Positions 1 through 7,035 of a DNA stretch of 64,000 nucleotides are shown one piece after another. The notes below the pieces were generated by a model. The model was not told where the DNA came from. It made no database searches and was given only the letters and a program-made list of their open reading frames with translations. The position numbers were made by a program, and so were the translations under genes. Source of the stretch: PALSA-505 sp036501145 (GTDB taxonomy: Bacteria > Actinomycetota > Actinomycetes > Streptosporangiales > Streptosporangiaceae); assembly GCA_036501145.1 (NCBI GenBank), contig DASYAV010000220.1, forward strand, positions 3,801 through 67,800, in the 5' to 3' direction. Position 1 is the stretch's first letter, and each line of letters starts with the position of its first letter.

Positions 1-633
1 GATCCGCGGCCGCTGCCCGGACCGCACCTGGGGGATCGTCCGGGCGGCCAGCGCGATGACGATCACCGCGATGGGCACGTTCACGTAGAACACCCAGCGC
101 CAGGTCAGGTGGTCGGTGAACACCCCGCCGAGCAGCGGCCCGATCACCGTGGTCACGCCGAACACCGCGCCGAGCGCGCCCTGGTACTGACCGCGCAGCC
201 GCAGCGGGATCACGTCGGCGATCAGCGCGGTGGCGGTGACGGTCAGCCCGCCGCCGCCGATGCCCTGCACCGCGCGGAACGCGATCAGCAGCACCATGCT
301 GTTGGCCAGCCCGCAGAAGATCGAGCCGATGATGAACACCGCCACGCTGAGCTGGAACACCCGCTTGCGGCCGAACAGGTCGCCGAACTTCCCGGCGAGC
401 ACCGTGGACACCGTCTCGGCCAGCATGTAGGCGGTGACCACCCAGCTCTGGTGGCCGGCCCCGCCCAGGTCGCCGACGATCGTCGGCAGCGCCGTGGACA
501 CGATCGTCTGGTCCAGCGCGGACAGCAGCATGCCGAGCATGATCGTGATGAACACGACGTTCATCTGCGCGCGGGACAGTTCCTGGCCCCCCGGCGCCGT
601 CCCGTCCTGCTGTACGACCGCGACCTGGCTCAT
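1..633 (-). CDS. MFS drug exporter, DHA2 (EmrB/QacA) type, 3'-truncated by the window edge
   Basis: Only the first 211 codons are in the window; the gene runs off the left edge. The start is ATG at 633, preceded by GGAGGAC about 8 nt upstream. The translation shows successive hydrophobic helices with MFS motifs: LSALDQTIVSTALPTI in helix 1, GKFGDLFGRKR (motif A) near residue 82, and a helix-5 stretch with GVTTVIGPLLGGVF (motif C, typical of drug:H+ antiporters). This is the N-terminal third of a 14-helix DHA2 proton antiporter of the inner membrane; the substrate cannot be predicted. It follows the DinB-like gene on the same strand after 64 nt and may be co-transcribed or have its own promoter. 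Confidence 0.93.
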   Translation of the reverse strand, partial: MSQVAVVQQDGTAPGGQELSRAQMNVVFITIMLGMLLSALDQTIVSTALPTIVGDLGGAGHQSWVVTAYMLAETVSTVLAGKFGDLFGRKRVFQLSVAVFIIGSIFCGLANSMVLLIAFRAVQGIGGGGLTVTATALIADVIPLRLRGQYQGALGAVFGVTTVIGPLLGGVFTDHLTWRWVFYVNVPIAVIVIALAARTIPQVRSGQRPRI

Positions 634-697
634 CTCGCCGTCCTCCCCGCGTACGCCGCCGCGAAAAGGCTAATCGTAAAGCAGCCAGGTCATCACT

Positions 698-1273
698 CTA
701 AGTAGCAGAGCGGAATGTGTCCGCCGCGGCCTGGACCCGGGCCAGGTGCCCGCGCCAGAGGTCCTCATCGTCGCCCTCTTGCCGCGCGCCTGACGCGCCG
801 TCGATGAGCTCCCGGCAGATGTCCGCGTGCCCGGCGTGCTGCGCCGTCTCGTCCACCATCCGGATCAGCAGCACGCCCAGCGTGGTCGAGCGCCGGTCCG
901 CCGGCCAGTGTGGCACCGACCCCGGCGCGTCCAGGCCGAGCGCGACGATGGCCTCGTCGGCATGCGCGCAGGCCCGCCGGTACAGCCCGGTGAGGTATTC
1001 GCTGGACTCTTCCGGCCTGGCCCACATGTCGGCGCCGTCCCAGATCGAGCCGTCGGCGATCCAGGCCAGCGTCTCCGGGGCCGGGCGGCCGAACGATTCG
1101 CCCAGGTAGCCGTACTCCAGCCCGGCCAGGTGCTTGACCAGGCCGAGCAGGTTCGTGCCGGTCGGCGTCATCGGGCGGCGCCGGTCGTACTCGGTCAGCC
1201 CGTCCAGCTTGGCCAGCATCGTGGCCCGGCTGGCCCGCAGCTTGCTGTGCAGCTCCGCTTTCAGGTCGGGCAC
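698..1273 (-). CDS. DinB-like / DUF664 family protein
   Basis: A 191-residue protein of the DinB/YfiT four-helix-bundle superfamily, which includes mycothiol-dependent enzymes. The family metal triad is visible: a His in KHLAGLEYGY (about residue 48) and the pair in ETAQHAGHADI (about residues 141 and 145). The DUF664 pattern (start followed by the RRRPMTPTGTNLLGLVKHL block) is typical of actinobacterial members. The start is GTG at 1273 with GAGGAG 6 nt upstream. It begins only 9 nt after the nickel permease stop codon, so the two probably share a transcript. The substrate is unknown; a thiol-dependent detoxification role is a family-level inference only. Confidence 0.85.
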   Translation of the reverse strand: MPDLKAELHSKLRASRATMLAKLDGLTEYDRRRPMTPTGTNLLGLVKHLAGLEYGYLGESFGRPAPETLAWIADGSIWDGADMWARPEESSEYLTGLYRRACAHADEAIVALGLDAPGSVPHWPADRRSTTLGVLLIRMVDETAQHAGHADICRELIDGASGARQEGDDEDLWRGHLARVQAAADTFRSAT

Positions 1274-1282
1274 GGCCGCTCC

Positions 1283-2395
1283 TCAGGTTTCAGGCTCTGC
1301 GGCAGCAGTCTCCCACTTCTGCTCGATCTTGCCGAAGTGCCAGACGAGCAGGGCCACCACCCAGGTGAGCACGAACACCCCGACGATCACGAAGCCGGCC
1401 GTGTTGATGTTGAAGCCGGAAACCCAGTTCCAGCCCGAGCCGGACAGGTGGCCCTCCTGCGCGAGCAGGCCGAGCACCTCGACCGCGCCGATGAACACCG
1501 CCACGAACACCGAGAGGCCGGTGATGGTCAGGTTGTAGTAGACCTTGCGCACCGGGCGGGCGAACGCCCAGTCGTAGGCGAAGTTCATGAAGCAGCCGTC
1601 GGCCGTGTCCAGCAGGCACATCCCCGCCGCGAACAGGATCGGCAGCGACAGGATGGCGTAGAACGGCAGCCCGCCGACCACCGCGGTGCCCGCGAGCACG
1701 AGCAGCGCCACCTCGGTCGCGGTGTCGAAGCCCAGCCCGAACAGGAAGCCGACCGGGTACATCTTCCACGGCTCGTCCACCCGGCGGGCGAACCGGCCGA
1801 GTATCCGGTTCATCAGCCCGCGCTTGGCCAGTTGCGCCTCGAGCGCGTCGTCGTCGTACTCGCCCGCCCGCATCTGCCGGAACACCTTGAGCATGCTCAT
1901 CAGCACGGCGATGTTCAGCGCCGCGATCAGGAACAGGAACACCCCGGATACCATCGTGCCGACGATGTTCGTGGTCTGCTGCAGCTGTGAGCTGGAGCTC
2001 TTCACCTGCTGATCCAGCCCCCGGATGCCGAAGTTGAGCAGCACCGCGAGCACGAACACCACGCTGGAGTGCCCCAGCGAGAAGAAGAACCCGACCGACA
2101 GCGGCCGCTTGCCCTCGCCGACCAGCTTGCGCGTGGTGTTGTCGATCGCCGCGATGTGGTCGGCGTCGAACGCGTGCCGCATGCCCAGCGTGTAGGCCAG
2201 CGCCCCGGTGCCCACGCCGAAAACCGTGGTGTGGTTGATGTGGTAGTGCCCGCCCAGCGCGGCCACCAGCATGCCCCAGCCCAGCACGTGCAGGACGATG
2301 ATCATGCCCGCCATCGCCCCGACCCTGCTCCACTCGCGGGGCGTCAGCCCATCACGGATCTTCGCCAGCCGTCCGCGCACTTCAGCGACCACCAC
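1283..2395 (-). CDS. Nickel/cobalt permease, NiCoT (HoxN/NixA) family
   Basis: An integral membrane transporter for Ni2+ or Co2+. The family signature HAFDADHIAAIDNTTRK (H-x4-DH) lies in an early helix, and the other diagnostic blocks LGHSSVVF and LGFDTATEVALL follow in order. About eight hydrophobic segments are seen. The open frame extends to a TTG at 2446, but that codon lies inside the predicted Nur operator, so I place the start at GTG 2395 (or 2392), giving about 370 residues, normal for the family. It heads a minus-strand unit with the DinB-like gene. The Nur operator argues that nickel is the physiological substrate. Confidence 0.9.
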   Translation of the reverse strand: MVVAEVRGRLAKIRDGLTPREWSRVGAMAGMIIVLHVLGWGMLVAALGGHYHINHTTVFGVGTGALAYTLGMRHAFDADHIAAIDNTTRKLVGEGKRPLSVGFFFSLGHSSVVFVLAVLLNFGIRGLDQQVKSSSSQLQQTTNIVGTMVSGVFLFLIAALNIAVLMSMLKVFRQMRAGEYDDDALEAQLAKRGLMNRILGRFARRVDEPWKMYPVGFLFGLGFDTATEVALLVLAGTAVVGGLPFYAILSLPILFAAGMCLLDTADGCFMNFAYDWAFARPVRKVYYNLTITGLSVFVAVFIGAVEVLGLLAQEGHLSGSGWNWVSGFNINTAGFVIVGVFVLTWVVALLVWHFGKIEQKWETAAAEPET

Positions 2396-2429
2396 CTCTG
2401 CCCGGGAATCCCGCCGGGACAAAACCCTA

Positions 2430-2446
2430 CTGCAAAAAATTTGCAA
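2430..2446 (-). promoter_or_regulatory. Predicted Nur (nickel Fur-family repressor) operator
   Basis: On the minus strand the sequence reads TTGCAA-ATTTT-TTGCAG, one base off the published Streptomyces Nur box pattern tTGCaa-N5-ttGCAA. It is 35 nt upstream of the nickel permease start and overlaps a TAGGGT -10-like hexamer region. This is the expected arrangement for nickel-dependent repression of a nickel uptake gene. The rest of 2396-2615 shows no gene. Confidence 0.7.
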
Positions 2447-2615
2447 TAGCGTAGGTAGGGTAACTGCACTCTTACAGATCTTTCCTGATGAACGGCTTCG
2501 CCAGCCCGCAGCCGCGGCCCGCCACCCAGCCGCTTCGCCGGGCCTGATAGGCGCATGGCGTTCCGCGCCCTGATCTCGTCGCCTGCCGCGGCCGGGCCAC
2601 CGGGCGGACGCCGGC

Positions 2616-3677
2616 TCAGCCCGGCAGCCGGTAGACCCGCCGCGCGGTGCCGGCGAACACCGCGGCCCGCTCCGCCTCGGTCAGCCCGCCGGTGACGGCC
2701 CGCGCGGCCGCCAGCACGTCCGGGTAGGACGCGGTGAGCGTGCACGGCGGCCAGTCGGACCCGAACATCGTCCGTCCCGGGCCGAACATGCCCATCGCCT
2801 GCTCGCAGTACGCCCGGACCAGCGGGTCGATCTCCCTGGTGCCCGGCGCGCCGCCCGGGCTGACGGCCGGGGCGCCGCCCGGGACGCCAGCCGCGGCGTC
2901 GCCCGCGGCGCCGCCCGGGGTGAACGCCTCCGACAGCACGCCGGACAGCTTGACCACCGTGTTCGGCAGCGCGGCCAGCTCGCGCATGGTCCGGGCCCAC
3001 GGCCCGTTGCCGGGCTCGCCGCCGGGGTTGCCCAGGTGGTCCAGCACGAACGTCAGCCCGGGCAGCGCCCGCGCCGCGGCCAGCGCGCCCGGCAGCTGGT
3101 CCGGCCGGCACACCACGTCGAACACCAGACCCGCCGCGGCGACCGCGGCCAGCCCGCGCCGCACGTCGTGCCGCTCCAGCCAGCCGTCGTCGGACTCACT
3201 CAGCAGCGGGTGCCGGATGCCGGCCAGCCGTTGCCCGCCCGGCTGTGCCTTCAGTCCGGCGAGCGCGTCCGCGGCCCCGGCGGCGGTCAGGTCCACCCAG
3301 CCGACCACCGCACCGACCAGGCCACCGGACGCCGCCAGCGCGAGCAGGTCGGTGCTCTCACCCGGCCCGATGTCGGTCTGCACCACGACCGTGGCGGTCA
3401 CCCCGGCGGCGGCCGCCAGCGGCCCGAGATCGGCCATGGTGAAGCTCCGGCGCAGCCGGGCCATGCTCGCCTCGTCGGCCCACGGCTGCTCCTCGTGCAA
3501 CCAGTCGTGATCTCGGACGCTCAGATCCCACACATGGTGATGCGCATCGACGATGCCGGATCCCGGATCAGCCCCGCCGGACCGCCCCACCTGGCCGGAC
3601 GCCCTCACCTCGGCGGACGCCCTCACCTCGCCAGACGCTCCCACCTCGGCGCCGGGCGGTCCGCCGGGGGTGCTCAC
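2616..3677 (-). CDS. Amidohydrolase-2 family TIM-barrel hydrolase (COG3618 type)
   Basis: A metal-dependent TIM-barrel hydrolase of about 353 residues. Visible motifs are the N-terminal HxH in DAHHHVWD, DHLGNP mid-protein, and the late catalytic Asp in FGSDWPP. These are the hallmarks of the group containing L-fucono/L-rhamnono-lactonases and pyrone-dicarboxylate hydrolases; the exact substrate is unknown. I chose GTG at 3677 because it overlaps the stop codon of the upstream rhomboid gene (GTGA), giving translational coupling. This adds a roughly 45-residue Ser/Gly/Ala-rich N-terminal extension with an EVRAS-like repeat before the barrel. A Pro/Gly-rich insertion (repeated GGAP units) lies before the last third and may be a surface loop. 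Confidence 0.85.
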   Translation of the reverse strand: MSTPGGPPGAEVGASGEVRASAEVRASGQVGRSGGADPGSGIVDAHHHVWDLSVRDHDWLHEEQPWADEASMARLRRSFTMADLGPLAAAAGVTATVVVQTDIGPGESTDLLALAASGGLVGAVVGWVDLTAAGAADALAGLKAQPGGQRLAGIRHPLLSESDDGWLERHDVRRGLAAVAAAGLVFDVVCRPDQLPGALAAARALPGLTFVLDHLGNPGGEPGNGPWARTMRELAALPNTVVKLSGVLSEAFTPGGAAGDAAAGVPGGAPAVSPGGAPGTREIDPLVRAYCEQAMGMFGPGRTMFGSDWPPCTLTASYPDVLAAARAVTGGLTEAERAAVFAGTARRVYRLPG

Positions 3678-4483
3678 AGGCCGAGGTCGTCGAGCTGCTT
3701 GAGCAGGTCCGCGCGCGAGTCGCCGGAGTCCGTCCCGCCGGGCGTCTTCCGCCCGGTGATGGTGGTCTTGCCGCCCCGGCGGTCGCGGAACAGCCAGCCC
3801 GCCGCGATGCCACCGGCCAGGCCGCCGATGTGCGCCTGCCAGCCGATGCCCGCCTGCGGCACCAGCACGGTGAACTGGTAGGCGAAGCACAGCGCCATGA
3901 CCACGCCAAGCATCAGGTCGATCAGGTGCCGGTCGAACAGGCCGCGCACCATGATGTAGCCGAAGTAGCCGAACACCACACCGCTCGCCCCGGCGCCCAG
4001 GCTGTTCGGGCTCTCGAAGATCCAGGCCGCCAGCCCGCTGGTGATCGCCACGAACAGCGTTACCGCGAGAAACTTCGGCACTCCGCGGTAGGCGGCCAGG
4101 AATCCGAAGATGAACAGCGGCCCTGAATTACCCTCGATGTGCGCCCAGCTGAAATGCAAAAAAGGAGAGGTGAAGATCTCAGGCAGCCGGCCCACGTCGT
4201 GCGGAACGATGCCGTACTCCGCGGTCAGCTGGTAGTGGTCCGCCCAGTTCGCGATCTGCACTATCCACAGGATCGCGAGGAAACCGACCATGACGAACAG
4301 CGCCTTGCGCGCCTCGGCGAGCACCGACTCCGCGTCCCCCGCGCCCAGCTGCCAGCGGGTCTCCGCCTTGCCCCCGGACCGGCCGGTGAGCTGGCTCTTC
4401 TCTGTACGGTCCATCAGCGGCCGGGTGATCTGGCCGCTGGCCCGCCAGCGGCCCGTCCGGCCGGATTTCCCGGGTTCAGTCAT
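3674..4483 (-). CDS. Rhomboid-family intramembrane serine protease
   Basis: A 269-residue membrane protein with about six helices. The catalytic serine motif GAGASGVVFGYFGY and the partner His in WQAHIGGLAGG are both present, so the enzyme should be active. The N-terminal 60 residues are soluble and charged. The start is ATG at 4483 with AGGAAAAG 6 nt upstream. The downstream amidohydrolase overlaps its stop codon, so the two form an operon. The function of the pairing is unknown; rhomboids cleave substrates within or beside membrane helices. Confidence 0.92.
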   Translation of the reverse strand: MTEPGKSGRTGRWRASGQITRPLMDRTEKSQLTGRSGGKAETRWQLGAGDAESVLAEARKALFVMVGFLAILWIVQIANWADHYQLTAEYGIVPHDVGRLPEIFTSPFLHFSWAHIEGNSGPLFIFGFLAAYRGVPKFLAVTLFVAITSGLAAWIFESPNSLGAGASGVVFGYFGYIMVRGLFDRHLIDLMLGVVMALCFAYQFTVLVPQAGIGWQAHIGGLAGGIAAGWLFRDRRGGKTTITGRKTPGGTDSGDSRADLLKQLDDLGL

Positions 4484-4898
4484 GGCTCTTTTCCTGGTCA
4501 ACCGCCGATGCCCGACATGATGGCAAGTAGCCCGCATGGACCCCAAGCCACTAGTCAGCCTACCGAAGCCCGGCTAACCGGCAATGAGCGGTGATCACAG
4601 CCTCCGCGGCCTCTTTATCTGCTAATTGTCACGCTACGTATGGGTGATGTGGCATGACAGTTACCGTATTCTCCAGCGGCCGTCACAACTTTTTACAACG
4701 AATCGGTTGCGAACCCCTCCGGTACCTCTGGCAAGGTAAGGCGCCAATGGTACTCGGCCCGTCATCAGGCGGGTACCCCGTGCGATCGCTGGGACACGCG
4801 CACGGGGCCGGGAGCCATCTGACGCGCTGCCCTGGAACCGCAGCCGTCTGCGCGCACGGCGCGAGCCAGTGCACGAATGGCCGTCGGAGAGGACTGCG
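4484..4898. other. Intergenic region with structured leader of the SLT gene
   Basis: A 415-nt divergent region between the rhomboid gene and the SLT-type gene. The left part (about 4600-4710) is AT-richer than its surroundings and probably holds both promoters. A 9-bp perfect stem (4776-4784 with 4799-4807, loop 14 nt) lies about 90 nt before the SLT start, so the mRNA leader is probably structured. No gene is supported here. Confidence 0.4.
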
Positions 4899-5579
4899 TT
4901 GTCGCAACACCGGAGACGGGTTCCGGGGGAAAGGCGTGCGTCCCGCCGTAAGACCGGGGTTGTCTTTGGGCTGACCGCTGGCATAACGGCCGTCGTAGCC
5001 ATCATCGGCGTGGCCGTCTACGTGGTCGGGTTCCGTCCCAGCTCCTCCGGCAACGCCGGCGGCGCGCTGGCCGCGGTGATGGCCGTGCCCACCAACCACG
5101 CCATGTCGGTGCTGGAGAAGCAGCGCGCGCAACTCATCGCGATGAGCGCCGCGTCCCACACGCTCAAGGTGGTGGGCAAGCCTAAGCTGGCCTCCCGCAG
5201 GCCTTCCTCGCTGCCCGGCGCCTCCTCCGGCGGCGGTGGCTCGTCGACGACCGGTCCGGCGGCCGCACCGCCCAACCCGGGCACCGCGCAGTCGATCGCG
5301 TACAACATGCTGTCCTCGTTCGGCTGGAGCCCAGGGACCTACTTCAGCTGCCTGAACAACATCTGGACCCGGGAGAGCGGCTGGATGTACAACGCCGAGA
5401 ACCCGAGCGGCGCGTACGGCATCCCGCAGGCCCTGCCCGGCTCCAAGATGGCCAGCGCCGGCGCGGACTGGATGACGAACCCGGCCACCCAGATCAAGTG
5501 GGGCCTCGGCTACATCAAGTCCGTCTACGGCGACCCGTGCAGCGCCTGGGCCTTCTGGCAAGGCCACGACTACTACTAG
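4899..5579 (+). CDS. Secreted or membrane-anchored SLT/APF-type lysozyme-fold protein
   Basis: A 226-residue protein with one N-terminal membrane segment (VVFGLTAGITAVVAIIGVAV), a Ser/Gly/Pro-rich linker, and a C-terminal domain of about 80 residues. That domain resembles the aggregation-promoting-factor/SLT group of peptidoglycan lytic enzymes: WTRESGWMYNAENPSGAYGIPQALPGSKMA, with the Glu of RESGW as putative catalytic acid. The start is TTG 4899, because GGAGAGGA sits 5 nt upstream; the longer GTG start at 4869 has no such site. It is paralogous to the next gene: both share GAYGIPQA-PGSKMASAG and two C-terminal cysteines. A role in peptidoglycan remodelling is likely. Confidence 0.82.
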   Translation: MSQHRRRVPGERRASRRKTGVVFGLTAGITAVVAIIGVAVYVVGFRPSSSGNAGGALAAVMAVPTNHAMSVLEKQRAQLIAMSAASHTLKVVGKPKLASRRPSSLPGASSGGGGSSTTGPAAAPPNPGTAQSIAYNMLSSFGWSPGTYFSCLNNIWTRESGWMYNAENPSGAYGIPQALPGSKMASAGADWMTNPATQIKWGLGYIKSVYGDPCSAWAFWQGHDYY

Positions 5580-5935
5580 CCACCCCCACCGCGCACACAG
5601 GATCAACTTCACTCTTCATGCGGTATGGTCAGAATCCGGCCCTATAAAACGTTTACTCTGGCCGGAACGCATGATAAGTCGACGGTCGCCGGAAAGGGGC
5701 GCGTGGCGGGCCGCCTGGCGGGTGAACCGCCGGGCCAGCCGGCCGGGGGAATAGCGTGAAGGGTTGCGATATAACGCGACTTGGCCGGCCGTATAGCTGA
5801 TGGAATGCCTCGGCCGGTAGCCGTTACTGGGATCACGAAACGATAAATATAGCCGGTGCGTAAGATAGCAAGATCTTGCTCTTTGGTAATTCTGGTTGCA
5901 CGGAGCGTGAGTCCGCACCGCGAACTGGGTCACAT

Positions 5936-5951
5936 TGTGACGCGCGTCATA
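5936..5951. promoter_or_regulatory. CRP-like site, upstream copy
   Basis: TGTGA-CGCGCG-TCATA differs by one base in the second half from the actinobacterial CRP consensus TGTGA-N6-TCACA. It lies about 300 nt upstream of the second SLT-type gene, in a 668-nt intergenic region (5580-6247) of below-average GC with no supported gene. Confidence 0.45.
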
Positions 5952-6004
5952 CGGTCAATCTCTTAACCTCAAATCCACCACGTACTCCCAGGTCAGATGG
6001 ACTT

Positions 6005-6010
6005 TTGACA
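6005..6010 (+). promoter_or_regulatory. Candidate -35 element (TTGACA)
   Basis: A perfect TTGACA hexamer lies in the AT-richer stretch between the two CRP-like sites. No convincing -10 hexamer follows at 17-18 nt, so the promoter is only tentatively placed. Confidence 0.25.
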
Positions 6011-6040
6011 AGAGTCAGCTGATATGCATCAAAAATCGAC

Positions 6041-6054
6041 GTGATCTATATCAC
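6041..6054. promoter_or_regulatory. CRP-like palindrome, downstream copy
   Basis: GTGATCTATATCAC is a perfect palindrome and fits the core GTGA-N6-TCAC of the cAMP receptor protein site. It lies about 190 nt upstream of the second SLT-type gene. In Mycobacterium tuberculosis the CRP homologue Rv3676 is known to control rpfA, another lysozyme-fold muralytic gene, so the context fits. Confidence 0.55.
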
Positions 6055-6247
6055 AATGCTTTCTGCCCACCTGGCTGGATTGCATTGGGCATGGTGGTGG
6101 GCCGACAGCACCCCGTGTGCCTGACGGTCACCACCCGGTGATCAGCCGCCATGACCCGCGGCAGGCCGGCACGCCGCGCCCCGCTTGAGAGGGTGATGAC
6201 AAGGGTGGAGGCCGAGCGCGTACCGAGCGCCTGACCGTAGGCAGAAT

Positions 6248-6970
6248 TTGCTCCGCCATCGGATATTCAGGAAACCCTCGAAAACCGTAGTTGCCATTGC
6301 CGCCGCCGGAATCGGCTTCGCGGCAGCGGCATCCTCAGCCATAGCCCTGACGTTGCCCGGCGCAGCGCCAGCAGGCGCCGCGACCGCCGCGGATTTTGTC
6401 GCCGGCGTCACCCAGCACGCCAGCGCCGCCGCCGTCAGCCACAGCCCCGAAGCGATCCAGGCCTACAAGGCCCAGGCGGCCTGGCATGTCCAACTGGCCG
6501 CGACGGCCCGCGCGGAGCGCGCCGCGGCCAGGCGCCGGGCGGCGCGGAGGGCCGCGGCCGCCAGGGCAGCCGCGCATCGCGCGGCAGTGCTGGCCGCTCA
6601 GCGAGCCGCCTCCCGGCAGCAGGCGGCGCAGTCCGCCCTCAAGGCCCCGGCGCCGCCACCCGTCCAGCCCTCGGGTTCCCCGCAGAAGACCGCGATGGCC
6701 ATGCTGAGCAGCTTCGGCTGGTCGTCGAGCCAGTTCAGCTGCCTGGACCCGCTGTGGTCACGGGAGAGCGGCTGGAACGTCACCGCGTCCAACCCGGACG
6801 GCGCTTACGGCATCCCGCAGGCGATGCCGGGCTCGAAGATGGCCAGCGCGGGACCTGACTGGGAGACCAACGCCGCCACCCAGATCCGCTGGGGCCTCGG
6901 CTACATCAAGGGCCTCTACGGCTCACCGTGTGGCGCCTGGTCACACGAGGAAGCCACCGGCTGGTACTGA
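6248..6970 (+). CDS. Secreted SLT/APF-type lysozyme-fold protein
   Basis: A 240-residue secreted protein: signal peptide (basic start, then VVAIAAAGIGFAAAASSAIA), an Ala/Arg-rich helical segment at about residues 70-130 (probably a coiled or wall-interacting linker), a short Pro-rich hinge, and a C-terminal domain matching the neighbouring paralogue (LWSRESGWNVTASNPDGAYGIPQAMPG, putative catalytic Glu in RESGW, paired cysteines). The start is TTG 6248 with only a weak ribosome site. It is about 670 nt downstream of its paralogue, suggesting tandem duplication with separate regulation through the CRP-like sites. Expected to act on peptidoglycan outside the cell. Confidence 0.83.
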   Translation: MLRHRIFRKPSKTVVAIAAAGIGFAAAASSAIALTLPGAAPAGAATAADFVAGVTQHASAAAVSHSPEAIQAYKAQAAWHVQLAATARAERAAARRRAARRAAAARAAAHRAAVLAAQRAASRQQAAQSALKAPAPPPVQPSGSPQKTAMAMLSSFGWSSSQFSCLDPLWSRESGWNVTASNPDGAYGIPQAMPGSKMASAGPDWETNAATQIRWGLGYIKGLYGSPCGAWSHEEATGWY

Positions 6971-7035
6971 CCACCGGCACAACGCGCGCAACCGTGCTCA
7001 ACCACCGCACGGGGCTGGCGGCGGCATGCTCACAG

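Noticed and set aside
5616..5933. Minus-strand open frame of 105 codons in the long intergenic region
   Set aside because: Composition is unlike a protein of this genome, no ribosome site, and the area is AT-rich regulatory DNA.
4700..6247. Cyclic di-AMP (ydaO/yuaA) riboswitch before the SLT-type genes
   Set aside because: The location is typical for this class in actinobacteria and the tail CTGACCGTAGGC at 6229-6240 is faintly similar, but the conserved GGGGAACC and GGGGTGAA cores are absent in both leaders.
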